A stretch of 35,072 bases of DNA. Source: Pseudomonadota bacterium (GTDB lineage: Bacteria; Pseudomonadota; Gammaproteobacteria; JAKAQQ01). Shown here piece by piece: positions 1 through 8,010 of the stretch. Position 1 is the stretch's first letter, and every line of letters starts with the position of its first letter. Under the pieces are notes generated by a model. That model did no database searches, was not told where the DNA came from, and saw only the letters and a list, made by a program, of their open reading frames with translations. The stretch spans positions 1 through 35,072 of the forward strand of contig JAKCBQ010000014.1 of NCBI GenBank assembly GCA_021839245.1, given 5' to 3'. The position numbers and the translations under genes were made by a program.

Positions 1-375
1 CCGATCTTCACCGTGCTCGAAGAGCGCGGCGTAGGCCGGGACTTCGGGGCGCGCGCCGACGAATGTCATGCGCCCCACGAGGACATCGATGAGCTGCGGC
101 CATTCGTCGATCTTGGTGCGCCGAAACCAGGATCCGATCCGGGTGACTCGGGGGTCCCCCCCGACCGTGAGGGCAGCCCCCCCCATCTCCGCTCGCATGG
201 TGCGGAATTTGTGAAGCGTGAAGCGACGGCCGCCGCGTCCGAGCCGCTCTTGCCGGTAGAGAACCGGGCGTCCGTCCACGCAGAGGATGACGAGAGAGAC
301 GACGAGGGCCGGCAACGCCAAGACGATCAGCAGGATGCACGCCAGGACGATGTCACGTCCCCGGGTACGCCTCAC
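1..375 (-). CDS. Undecaprenyl-phosphate phosphoglycosyl transferase (sugar transferase), 3' end outside window
   Basis: The 125 visible residues begin with a basic start and a hydrophobic segment (about residues 8-32), then carry the family hallmarks RQERLGRGGRRF, HKFRTM, a TRIGSWFRRTKIDEWPQL-like block and GARPEVP. These identify the catalytic domain of monotopic (PglC/WcaJ-C-terminal type) transferases, which move a sugar-1-phosphate from a UDP-sugar to undecaprenyl phosphate at the inner membrane and so start assembly of a lipid-linked glycan. The short N-terminus fits the small PglC class rather than multi-pass WbaP. The GTG start at 375 overlaps the stop of the upstream aminotransferase gene (GTGA), so translation is probably coupled. 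The protein is cut by the window edge at about 60% of the usual 200 residues. The family is clear; the sugar substrate is not known. Confidence 0.9.
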   Translation of the reverse strand, partial: MRRTRGRDIVLACILLIVLALPALVVSLVILCVDGRPVLYRQERLGRGGRRFTLHKFRTMRAEMGGAALTVGGDPRVTRIGSWFRRTKIDEWPQLIDVLVGRMTFVGARPEVPAYAALFEHGEDR

Positions 376-1559
376 CGGCGGTGACGCCCCAGCACGTCCC
401 AGACGACCGCCACCACATCCTCGGCGTCCTCGTCCGCGAGCCCGGGATGAAACGGGAGACTCAGGAGCCTCCGGCCTGCCTCGTGGGTCCTGGGCAGATC
501 GCCCGGCTGGTAACCGTAACGCTCTCGGTAGTACGGCTGCTCGTGAAGCGGGAGGAAATGTACCGAAGCGCCGATCCCCCGCTCTTGGAGCTCCTCGAGA
601 ATCGTCCCCCGCTCGGCGGCGAGCGCCTCGAGAACGAGACGGACAGGGTAGAGATGGTGGGCGCTCTCCACCCCCGGGCGTGTCACAGGCCGAAGAAGCC
701 AGGGGCACTCGGCAAACCCGGCGTGGTAGAGAGCGGCGAGTTGCCGCCGCCGTTCCTGGAAGCGGGCAAAGCGCTTGAGTTGCACGAGGCCGAGGGCCGC
801 CGCCATATCGGTCATGTTGTACTTGTAGCCCGGGGCCAGCACGGCGTACGACCACGGACCCCCGCGTTCGTAGCGACGATATGCGTCGCGGCTGAGACCG
901 TGCAGGGCCAACGGACGGGCTTTCTCGAGGAAAGCCGGATCGGCGACGAGAAGACCCCCCTCGCCGGTGGTGAGGTTTTTGGTCGCGTAGAAACTGAAAG
1001 CCACCGGATGACCTCCGGTCCCCACCGACCGCCCGCCGCTCGAAGCGCCCAGGGAATGGGCGGCGTCCTCGACAAAAAGGAGACCGCGGGCGGCGCAGAG
1101 GGCACGCAGTGCGTCGAGCTCGGCCGGGTGGCCGGCGTAGTCGACCGCAATCACGGCCCGCGTGCGCGGGCCGATGCGACGGGCGACATCGTCGGGATCG
1201 AGAGTGAGCACATCGTCGAGCACGTCGGCAAACACCGGCCGCGCCCCAAGATGCTCCACGACGTTGGCGGTCGCCGCAAACGTGAGCGAAGGCACAATCA
1301 CCTCGTCACCGGGGCCGATCGCGGCGACGGCGAGGGAGAGATGCAGGGCGGCCGTGCACGAACTCAGGGCCAGCGTCTCGGTCACGCCAATCGCCTCGGC
1401 CATCGCCCGTTCGAAGGCGACCACACGCGGACCCGTGGTCAGCCAACCGGAACGCAAAACCTCGACGACGGCGTTGACCTCATCCTCCCCGAGACACGGA
1501 GGAGCGAGGGGAAGATAGCCGCGGCGTGGACGCGGCGGAGACGAAGCGGGCGTGTTCAC
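372..1559 (-). CDS. DegT/DnrJ/EryC1/StrS-family PLP-dependent sugar aminotransferase (copy 1)
   Basis: This is a 395-residue protein with fold type I PLP aminotransferase signatures: the SCTAALHL phosphate-binding stretch near residue 67, FVEDAAHSLGA (Asp165 for the pyridine nitrogen), and SFYATKNLTTGEGG with the Schiff-base lysine at about 194. The family transfers an amino group, usually from glutamate, to keto sugars bound to a nucleotide. The chosen GTG start at 1559 overlaps the preceding glycosyltransferase stop in a GTGA junction. The open frame extends further upstream to 1643, but those residues are unlike the family. It sits between a GT4 glycosyltransferase and a phosphoglycosyl transferase, so it probably makes an amino sugar for the initiating or an early residue of a surface glycan. 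Which keto sugar it uses cannot be read from the sequence. Confidence 0.9.
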   Translation of the reverse strand: MNTPASSPPRPRRGYLPLAPPCLGEDEVNAVVEVLRSGWLTTGPRVVAFERAMAEAIGVTETLALSSCTAALHLSLAVAAIGPGDEVIVPSLTFAATANVVEHLGARPVFADVLDDVLTLDPDDVARRIGPRTRAVIAVDYAGHPAELDALRALCAARGLLFVEDAAHSLGASSGGRSVGTGGHPVAFSFYATKNLTTGEGGLLVADPAFLEKARPLALHGLSRDAYRRYERGGPWSYAVLAPGYKYNMTDMAAALGLVQLKRFARFQERRRQLAALYHAGFAECPWLLRPVTRPGVESAHHLYPVRLVLEALAAERGTILEELQERGIGASVHFLPLHEQPYYRERYGYQPGDLPRTHEAGRRLLSLPFHPGLADEDAEDVVAVVWDVLGRHRR

Positions 1560-2782
1560 GACGAAGATTCGATACGGGGATCGACCGCGCGGGCGAAGAG
1601 GGCACGCGTCGCACGGTAACCGATCGACCGAGCATACCAGCAACGGGCCGCTTCCGCCAGGGGGCGGAGTCGTTCGGGCTCATCCACGAGGAGCCGACGA
1701 AGAGCGCCCACGAACGCCGCGCGATCCCCGGCCGGAACACTCACACCCGCCCCGCTCCGTGCGAGAAGATCGGCGGTGTCGCCCGTCCCCGCAAAGAGCA
1801 CGGGGCAGCCTTGCGCCAGATAATCGTAGACCTTGCTTGGCAGAGCCTCGGCAAAGAAAGGAATGGGGACATAGGCGTGCAACCCCAGGGCGCAATGCGC
1901 AAGCACCGCCCGGCAGACCCGCCTCGGGAGCGCCCCGAGTGCGTGGACGTTCGCGCCACGGGCTCGGGCCCGCGCGACGAGCGGCGCTTTTTCCCCCGCT
2001 CCGATCATGAGCAGCCCCACCTCGGGACAATCGGCGAGCGCAGCAAAGGCGTCCAGGAGAAACTCAACGTCGTTGGCGCGACCGTAACCCCCGGCGTACA
2101 CCGCCCAGCGACGGACTCCCTCGGGCAGGGGCGGCAGAGGGGCGTCCCCCGCGGACGTGGACGGTGGAGCATCCGGAGCAAGGTAGACGTCGGCGTTCGG
2201 GAGCAGCGTGAGCTTCTCCTCGGGCACGCCCTCGGCACGCAAGCGGCGCCGTTGTCCCGGCGTCGCGACGAGAAGGTGATCGGCACGCCGACGCAGACGT
2301 CGGGCCAGCGCACCGAGAAGACGGCTCACGGCTCCCGGGCGCAGTACCCCCAGGGCCAGGGCCGTCTCGGGGTAAAGATCGCGCTCGTCGAGCACGAGCC
2401 GAGCGCGCTTGAGACGCGCCAACCCGGAAGCCAGAGGCACAAGGGGGAAGGGATCGGTGCCGACGAAGACCACCGAACAGGAACCCGTCGCGACGCCGGC
2501 GAGCACGAAAGCACCGACAGAAAAAAGCCCGTAATGCAGGACGCGGCGGAGCAGGTTCCGACGGTGGTCGACGAGCCCCGGGGCTCTGAGGATCCGCAGA
2601 TCCGGGTCCGCCGGCCGCCGGTCCAGCGCACGGCCCGTCATGTAATTCGTGCGGGCGGTGACGACCGTGACCCGCCAGCCCAGATCGCGCAGGAGACGAA
2701 CCTCCATCCACGGCCGAAAGGCCCCCACGTCCTCATCGTCCGGGAGGTGATAGCTCAAAACCAGGACGCGCGGACGACTCAC
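1556..2782 (-). CDS. GT4-family (GT-B fold) glycosyltransferase
   Basis: This 408-residue protein has a Rossmann-like N-terminal half (opening RVLVLSYHLPDD, a start typical of WcaI/GT4 enzymes) and a donor-binding C-terminal half. The latter contains AVYAGGYGRANDVEFLLDA and the PSKVYDYLAQGCPVLF helix, where GT4 enzymes keep an E-x7-E-like donor motif. An internal hydrophobic stretch (about residues 85-105) may anchor it peripherally to the inner membrane. It is expected to add a sugar from a nucleotide donor onto a lipid-linked acceptor. The GTG start at 2782 overlaps the upstream aminotransferase stop by four bases (GTGA). Similarity to WcaI/WbuB-type transferases, which often add N-acetylfucosamine or similar residues, is an inference from general appearance only. 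Confidence 0.85.
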   Translation of the reverse strand: MSRPRVLVLSYHLPDDEDVGAFRPWMEVRLLRDLGWRVTVVTARTNYMTGRALDRRPADPDLRILRAPGLVDHRRNLLRRVLHYGLFSVGAFVLAGVATGSCSVVFVGTDPFPLVPLASGLARLKRARLVLDERDLYPETALALGVLRPGAVSRLLGALARRLRRRADHLLVATPGQRRRLRAEGVPEEKLTLLPNADVYLAPDAPPSTSAGDAPLPPLPEGVRRWAVYAGGYGRANDVEFLLDAFAALADCPEVGLLMIGAGEKAPLVARARARGANVHALGALPRRVCRAVLAHCALGLHAYVPIPFFAEALPSKVYDYLAQGCPVLFAGTGDTADLLARSGAGVSVPAGDRAAFVGALRRLLVDEPERLRPLAEAARCWYARSIGYRATRALFARAVDPRIESSS

Positions 2783-3897
2783 CGTCCGGCCAAGACCTCG
2801 CGGACGGCGGCCACAATGCGGGCCACATCCTCGTCCGTCAGTCCGTGGTGAACGGGAAGCGACAGGACACGGGAGGCCAGAGTCTCGGTCACCGGGCAGG
2901 GGAGGGTGGCGGGACCCAGCGCGGCAAACGCGGGCTGTTGGTGCACACCGCGCGGGTAATGAACGGCGCTTGGGACACCCCGTGCGGCGAGACGACGGGC
3001 GAGTTCGTCGCGGTCCATCCCCGCGGCGTCGGGGTCGACGACGATCGTGTACTGGTGCCAGGCGTGCGACCCTCCCGCGGTCACCGTCGGCAACCGCAGT
3101 CCCGCAAGGCCCGCCAGGCCTTCGCCGAGCAGTTGGGCGTTCCGTGCCCGCCGCTCGAGCATCGCGGGGAGACGGCGAAGCTGACTGCGGCCGATCGCCG
3201 CTTCGACGTCGGTCATGCGGTAGTTGTAGCCGAGAACGGTGTGGAGATATTTGCCGGACTGACCGTGGCTGCGCAGAAGGCGCAGACGCTGGGCCAATTC
3301 CTCGTCGCCGGTGGTGATGATCCCCCCTTCACCGACGAACAGGTTTTTCGACGGGTAGAAGGAATAGCAGACGGCATCACCGAGGGCCCCCACGTCGCGT
3401 CCGTGGCATTGGGCCCCGTGCGCCTGAGCGGCGTCGTAGATCAGGAAAAGACCGTGCTCGCGGGCGAAGGCTGCGTAGTTCTCATGCACACAGGGGTTGC
3501 CGTAAAGATGAACGGGAGCGATCGCCCGTGCACGGGGACCGAGACGGCGGCGGGCATCATCAAGATCGAGATGGAACGTGACCGGATCGACATCGCAGGC
3601 GACGACTTTCGCTCCGACAAGCGCCGCCATGGACGCCGTGGCGACGAACGTAAACGAGGGGACGAGGATCTCGTCGCCCGGCCGGAGGAGGGCGTGGTAA
3701 ACGAGGTGGAGCGCAGCCGACCCGTTCGCACAGCTCACGGCGTGTGCGGCGCCGGTGGCGGCGGCGAATTCCTTCTCGAAGGCGGCGCACTCGGGTCCTT
3801 CGCGCAACGCACCGGAACGTAGAACAGCGACAGCCGCCGCAATGTCCTCTTCGGAGAGGACGATCTGGGCCATGGACAGGGGACGGGTCAGATTCAC
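2779..3897 (-). CDS. DegT/DnrJ/EryC1/StrS-family sugar aminotransferase (copy 2, WbpE/VioA-like)
   Basis: The 372-residue protein shows ANGSAALHL (phosphate clamp), IYDAAQAHGAQ (Asp155) and SFYPSKNLFVGEGG with the PLP lysine at about 184. The DAAQAHGA version is typical of WbpE, VioA and FdtB-type 3- or 4-aminotransferases that act on dTDP- or UDP-keto sugars. It directly follows a Gfo/Idh/MocA dehydrogenase and a hexapeptide acyltransferase. The three together match the dehydrogenase-aminotransferase-acyltransferase triad (WbpB/WbpE/WbpD) that makes a 3-acetamido sugar. The GTG start at 3897 forms a GTGA overlap with the upstream stop; a downstream ATG at residue 9 is an alternative. It is distinct in sequence from the copy at 372-1559, so it is not a recent duplication. 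Confidence 0.9.
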   Translation of the reverse strand: MNLTRPLSMAQIVLSEEDIAAAVAVLRSGALREGPECAAFEKEFAAATGAAHAVSCANGSAALHLVYHALLRPGDEILVPSFTFVATASMAALVGAKVVACDVDPVTFHLDLDDARRRLGPRARAIAPVHLYGNPCVHENYAAFAREHGLFLIYDAAQAHGAQCHGRDVGALGDAVCYSFYPSKNLFVGEGGIITTGDEELAQRLRLLRSHGQSGKYLHTVLGYNYRMTDVEAAIGRSQLRRLPAMLERRARNAQLLGEGLAGLAGLRLPTVTAGGSHAWHQYTIVVDPDAAGMDRDELARRLAARGVPSAVHYPRGVHQQPAFAALGPATLPCPVTETLASRVLSLPVHHGLTDEDVARIVAAVREVLAGR

Positions 3898-4892
3898 GAA
3901 AGAGCCTCGAGTTGATCGAGCAGGGAATGAAGGGGAACCGATTCATCGAAACCCGCGACGGGCGGAGGCGTTCGGGCCCGCGCCGCGTCGAGGAACACGC
4001 GGGCCTGGCGGAGATAGAGGTCGTCGCCGGGCGGGGGGAGCACCGTGCGGCCGGCGCTGTAGTTCCCGCCCCCACCCAGACTGTGGACATACGAGGGACG
4101 GTCGGCTTCGATCGAACCCCAAAATGTCCCGCGCTCACCCTCGAGCTCGACGAACTGAACGAACCCGGGACTCAGGAGATCACACGCCACGTGGAACGGG
4201 CGTCCCTCCTGGTCCACGTAGAGGAGGAGCACGGCGTCTTCGGCGTCGGCCGCCACGTCTTCGCCATCGATCCGACGCCGTCCTCGGAGCAGACGGCGAT
4301 CCAACAGGCGGACTTCGCGCGGAGGGCCAACGTACCAGAGCAGAAGGTCGAGCATGTGGACCGCCATCTCGCGCAGAGCCCCACCTCCCTCATCCCGCCG
4401 GTGCTTCCACGCGCGGTGCGAACCCCGCCCGCCGAGACGGAACCAGCCGTGGACGAGTCCGCCGAGAGGGCCTGCTCCGGGATCATCCTGTGCCAGCCGG
4501 CAAAGGCGCTGTCCTTCAGCGAACACAGCGGCGTGACGGTAGAGATAGCCCACCATCCCCACGAGACGGCGCTTTCGGGCCTCGTCAGCCAAAGACGCCG
4601 CTTCGGCGGCGTTCCCTGCAAGAGGCTTTTCACACAAGCAGTGTTTGCCAGCGGCCAGAGCCTGGGCCACCAGATCGGCGTGGCTCGGCGTTGGAGCGGC
4701 CACAACCACAGCTTGGGCGCGATCGCTCCACACCGCCGCGATATCCAGGAGGTCGAGACCGAGATTCTGGGCCAGATCCCGCGCCCGCCCCGGATCGACG
4801 TCGGCGACAGCGATGCGCTCGACACCGGCGGCACGGAACGCCCGCGCGTGCTTTTCCGCCTGTTTCCCCGCTCCAAGGATAGCGATGTCCAT
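3894..4892 (-). CDS. Gfo/Idh/MocA-family NAD(P)-dependent sugar dehydrogenase (WbpB/WlbA-like)
   Basis: This 332-residue protein starts directly with a Rossmann nucleotide-binding strand (MDIAILGAGKQAEKH). It has the family signature CLCEKPLA near residue 92, whose lysine is catalytic, and MAVHMLDLLLWYVG, equivalent to the family's D-x-x-x-H helix. Such enzymes oxidise or reduce a sugar hydroxyl or ketone. With an aminotransferase and an acyltransferase on either side, a role in making the 3-keto nucleotide sugar for transamination is likely, as for WbpB/WlbA. The ATG at 4892 shares one base with the upstream stop (TGATG). Substrate identity is inferred from neighbours only. Confidence 0.85.
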   Translation of the reverse strand: MDIAILGAGKQAEKHARAFRAAGVERIAVADVDPGRARDLAQNLGLDLLDIAAVWSDRAQAVVVAAPTPSHADLVAQALAAGKHCLCEKPLAGNAAEAASLADEARKRRLVGMVGYLYRHAAVFAEGQRLCRLAQDDPGAGPLGGLVHGWFRLGGRGSHRAWKHRRDEGGGALREMAVHMLDLLLWYVGPPREVRLLDRRLLRGRRRIDGEDVAADAEDAVLLLYVDQEGRPFHVACDLLSPGFVQFVELEGERGTFWGSIEADRPSYVHSLGGGGNYSAGRTVLPPPGDDLYLRQARVFLDAARARTPPPVAGFDESVPLHSLLDQLEALS

Positions 4893-5527
4893 CAGGTCTC
4901 AGCCTCATCCTTGAGCCAGCGGTCCCAGGAACGCGCGCGGTTGGGTTCGCGCAGGGACGCGGGCAACGGAACCCAGCGGGCCGGAACACCGCGGACAAGC
5001 ATCCCCGGCGGTACGTCCTTGGTCACGACGGCTCCGGCCGCGACAAAGCTTCCCGCACCGATGCGGACGCCCGGGCAGATCACCACACCGGCGCCCAGCG
5101 TGACGTCGTCCTCGAGAACGGGCCCTTCGGGCCGGTAGGTCGCCCGGCGCCGCAGCGGGTAGCGATCGTTGGTGAGCGTCGCGTGAGGGCCGAGAAACAC
5201 ACGACTCCCGATCGTGGTGTCGGTGGGAATGTAGCAGCCCGTCTCGATTTTGACGAAATCGCCGATGCGGGTGCGTCCGTCGAGGACACTTGCCGTCCCC
5301 ACCATGACGTGGGCCCCAAGAACCGTTTCTTCACGGATGAGCACGTTGTGACCGGTGGCAAAATCTTCACCCACACGAACATCGCCGTAGATGATGGTCC
5401 CGGAACGGATGCGGGCACCGCCCTCAAGAACGAGGGGACCGCAATCGGGACGGTAACGCACGCCGAGGCGACAGCCTGGATCCACCTCGGGGGGGAGGGC
5501 GGCCTGAAGATAATGCTCGTCACCCAC
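4892..5527 (-). CDS. Hexapeptide-repeat (left-handed beta-helix) sugar acyltransferase, WbpD-like
   Basis: This 211-residue protein is built mainly of I/V-G-x-x-x-x hexapeptide turns, for example TVLGAHVMVGTASVLDG, TRIGDFVKIETG and GAGVVICPGVRIGAGSFVAAG. It ends the helix with AVVTKDVPPGMLVRGVPAR, the classic C-terminal cap of trimeric acetyl-CoA-dependent transferases. LTNDRYPLRR is placed where WbpD-like enzymes have their acceptor loop. It should acylate the amino group installed by the adjacent aminotransferase. The GTG start at 5527 has a GAGG about nine bases upstream. It is the first gene of the glycan cassette, 52 bases after gmk. Those 52 bases show no convincing promoter or terminator, so read-through from gmk is possible. 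Confidence 0.85.
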   Translation of the reverse strand: MGDEHYLQAALPPEVDPGCRLGVRYRPDCGPLVLEGGARIRSGTIIYGDVRVGEDFATGHNVLIREETVLGAHVMVGTASVLDGRTRIGDFVKIETGCYIPTDTTIGSRVFLGPHATLTNDRYPLRRRATYRPEGPVLEDDVTLGAGVVICPGVRIGAGSFVAAGAVVTKDVPPGMLVRGVPARWVPLPASLREPNRARSWDRWLKDEAET

Positions 5528-5579
5528 CGCTCAGATCCTCGAAACACCACGCCGAGAGACGGCGGAGACGGGTGCAATT

Positions 5580-6215
5580 TTACACGTCCGACGCGAGCCC
5601 CTCACAGGGAAGTTCGGCACGCAGTGCGGCGAGGACCTCGCGCGCACGGGCCCCGGGCGGTCGCCTGGGGTCATCGAGCACGGATTCGAGATCCTCGACG
5701 GCGCGCTCGAGCTCGTCGTTCACCACGAGGTGGTCGTACTCCGGGGCGTGCTCAAGGACGGTCCGGGCGTCCCTGAAACGGCGCGCGAGCGCCTGGGGGT
5801 CATCGGTCCCCCGCGCGCGTAGGCGTCGCTCGAGCTCGGCGCAGGAAGGGGGAAGAACGAGGATCGAGATGGCCTCCGGAAGCACCGCCCGCACCTGTCG
5901 GGCGCCTTGCCAATCGATATCGAGCAGGACGTCATCGCCCCGCGCCCGAGCCAGGGCGACGGGCCGAGCCGGGGTTCCGTAGCCGTTGCCAAACACCCAG
6001 GCGTGCTCGAGAAGATCCCCAGCCTCGGCGAGGCGCCGGAATTCCTCTTCCGACACGAAGTGGTAATCCCTCCCCTCCACCTCGCCCGAGCGCGGCGGCC
6101 GCGTGGTGCATGAGACCGAGAAACGTAGAGACGGACGCCGGGCCAGAAGGGCGCGGACAAGCGTGGTTTTCCCAGCTCCCGAAGGGGCGCTCAGGATGAA
6201 GACCTGACCACTCAC
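5580..6215 (-). CDS. gmk: Guanylate kinase
   Basis: This 211-residue protein phosphorylates GMP to GDP with ATP. The P-loop SAPSGAGKTT lies at residues 9-18. It is followed by SCTTRPPRSGEVEGRDYHFVS (GMP-binding), GNGYGTP, LLDIDWQGARQV, and an RRLRARGTDD lid region, all in canonical order and at the usual length of about 205-210 residues. The GTG start at 6215 overlaps the hemE stop as GTGA. gmk is more often found beside rpoZ or a YicC-family gene, so its place at the end of the aroKB-pyrF-hemE run is a local arrangement. Confidence 0.97.
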   Translation of the reverse strand: MSGQVFILSAPSGAGKTTLVRALLARRPSLRFSVSCTTRPPRSGEVEGRDYHFVSEEEFRRLAEAGDLLEHAWVFGNGYGTPARPVALARARGDDVLLDIDWQGARQVRAVLPEAISILVLPPSCAELERRLRARGTDDPQALARRFRDARTVLEHAPEYDHLVVNDELERAVEDLESVLDDPRRPPGARAREVLAALRAELPCEGLASDV

Positions 6216-7294
6216 GGCCGGCCGCCTTCCCGAATCCGTGACGAGACCGTGCGCACCGTCTCCACGAGGACAGCCACGCGCGCCGGATCGACGTCCGGGA
6301 GGATGCCCTGCGCCAAATTGAAAACATGCCCCGCTCGCGGGCCGTAGGCTTCGAGCAGCCGTGACACCTCACGCCGAACGTGCTCGTCCGCGCCGTAGAG
6401 AACGTAGGGATCGAGATTCCCCTGGAGGGCGCAGCACCCTCCGAGAGCATCGTGGATGTCGGCGAGATTGTGACTTCCGTCGACCCCCAGAGCGTCGAAT
6501 CCACGATCGGCGAGGGCACGGAAGCGATTGAGCCCACCCCCTCGGGTATAAAACACGAGAGGAACCGCCCGCGCCTCGGGATGCGCGCGGAATTCCTCGA
6601 TGAGAAGGTCCAGAACGGGGACGATGAGGCGCTCGTGCGTGGCGTGGTCAAGGAGCCCACCCCAGGTGTCAAAGATCATCGCCACGCGGGCTCCCGCCTG
6701 CACCTGCAGCGCGGTGTGATGCGCGATGTCGCGGGCGAAGCGTTCGAGAAGCCTCCTCAGGAAGTCCGGCTCGCGGTGAACGAGTGTCCGGGCCAGAGCG
6801 AATTCCCTATCTCCGCCGCCCCCGAGGGCGTAACACGCCAGCGTCCAGGGTGAGGCGGCAAACCCGATGAGAGGGACGGACGGCGGCAATTCCCGCACCA
6901 CAAGGCGGACGGTCTCGTAGACGTAGGAGAGCGAGGCGTCAAGGCTCTCGCGGCCCGGGAGAGCCTTGAGGTCATGTTCCGCCGCGATCGGCCGTTCGAG
7001 TCGCGGTCCCTCCCCTTCCCGAAAGTGGAACCCGAGCCCCCAGGCGTCGGCAAGAGCCAAAATGTCGGAAAAAACCACCGCTGCATCCAGAGCAAACCGC
7101 CGCAGTGGCTGGAGCGTGACTTCGACCGCCCGTTCAGGCGTTCGGAGCAAGTTCAAGAAACTCCCGGCCGCACGCCGCGCCTCGCGGTATTCGGGAAGGT
7201 AACGCCCGGCCTGACGCATGATCCAAAGCGGGGTGCGCGGAACGGGTTCACGCCGCAAAGCGCGCAACAAAAGCGGCTCGTCGGCTGCCGTCAT
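6212..7294 (-). CDS. hemE: Uroporphyrinogen decarboxylase
   Basis: HemE removes four carboxyl groups from uroporphyrinogen III to give coproporphyrinogen III in haem synthesis. The signature PLWIMRQAGRYLPEYR near the N-terminus holds the substrate-binding arginines. FSDILALADAWG, GFAASPWTLACY, MIFDTWGGLL and LQGNLDPYVLY follow in order. I chose the ATG at 7294 because it gives 360 residues, starts just before the conserved PLLLRALR, and makes an ATGA overlap with pyrF. An in-frame GTG at 7321 would add nine unconserved residues. The protein is cytosolic and was probably translated from the same message as aroK-aroB-pyrF. Confidence 0.97.
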   Translation of the reverse strand: MTAADEPLLLRALRREPVPRTPLWIMRQAGRYLPEYREARRAAGSFLNLLRTPERAVEVTLQPLRRFALDAAVVFSDILALADAWGLGFHFREGEGPRLERPIAAEHDLKALPGRESLDASLSYVYETVRLVVRELPPSVPLIGFAASPWTLACYALGGGGDREFALARTLVHREPDFLRRLLERFARDIAHHTALQVQAGARVAMIFDTWGGLLDHATHERLIVPVLDLLIEEFRAHPEARAVPLVFYTRGGGLNRFRALADRGFDALGVDGSHNLADIHDALGGCCALQGNLDPYVLYGADEHVRREVSRLLEAYGPRAGHVFNLAQGILPDVDPARVAVLVETVRTVSSRIREGGRP

Positions 7295-8010
7295 GACGTC
7301 TCCCGCCGCGCTGCGCGCCAAACACTGTTGATGGTAGCCAGCGCACTCTTCGGATCAGCCGCGTCGCGCACCGGCCGCCCAACCACGATGTGGTCCGCTC
7401 CCGCGCGGGCCGCATCCTCCACACTCGCGGTCCTTTTCTGGTCGTCGATCGGCTCCTCGCGGTTGAGCACGGGGCGCACGCCCGGCGTCACCACGAGAAG
7501 ACGGGAGCCAAGGGTGGCACGGATCTGAGCGGCTTCCCGAACCGAGGCCACGACGCCATCGGCGCCTGCCTCAAGCGCGCGTCGCGCCCGAGAGAGGACG
7601 AGACTCGGAATATCGCAGTCAAACCCAAGGTCACGCACGTCCCCCTCGTCAAGGCAGGTGAGCACGGTCACCGCCAGCACCCGACTCCGACCGCGCGCGG
7701 CGGTGACGGCGGCCTCAAGAATAGCCTGATTCCCGTGCACGGTCAGGAAATCAACACCACGAGCGACCAAACCGGTGACGGCCCGCGCCACGGTCGCCGG
7801 AATGTCGAAAAGCTTGACGTCGGCGAAGATCGCCTTGCCCCTTGCCCGCAACGTGTCGGCCACAACCCAGAAGTCGCCTCCGACCAGGAGCTCCAGTCCA
7901 AGCTTATAGATTTGAGCTTCGTCGCCCAAGCGATCCGCCAAATCGAGTGCCCGTGCCGCGTCGGGCACGTCGAGCGCAACAATCACGGATCCCTGCGTCG
8001 CGCCGCTCAC
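7291..8010 (-). CDS. pyrF: Orotidine 5'-phosphate decarboxylase
   Basis: PyrF converts OMP to UMP, the last step of de novo pyrimidine synthesis. The 239-residue barrel opens with VIVALDVPD and IYKLGLEL. It has the catalytic D-x-K-x-x-D element FADVKLFDIP (Asp64, Lys66, Asp69), then FLTVHG, LLVVTPGVRP and ADHIVVGRPV (phosphate-gripping arginine). All catalytic residues are intact. The GTG start at 8010 overlaps aroB by four bases (GTGA), and the stop overlaps hemE (ATGA), placing it firmly within the operon. Confidence 0.97.
   Translation of the reverse strand: MSGATQGSVIVALDVPDAARALDLADRLGDEAQIYKLGLELLVGGDFWVVADTLRARGKAIFADVKLFDIPATVARAVTGLVARGVDFLTVHGNQAILEAAVTAARGRSRVLAVTVLTCLDEGDVRDLGFDCDIPSLVLSRARRALEAGADGVVASVREAAQIRATLGSRLLVVTPGVRPVLNREEPIDDQKRTASVEDAARAGADHIVVGRPVRDAADPKSALATINSVWRAARRETS

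Noticed and set aside
381..2851. Long plus-strand open frames (up to 441 codons) opposite the glycan genes
   Set aside because: They are antisense to well-supported DegT and GT4 genes, are low-complexity and arginine/proline-rich, and show no domain signal. Long antisense frames are expected in GC-rich DNA.
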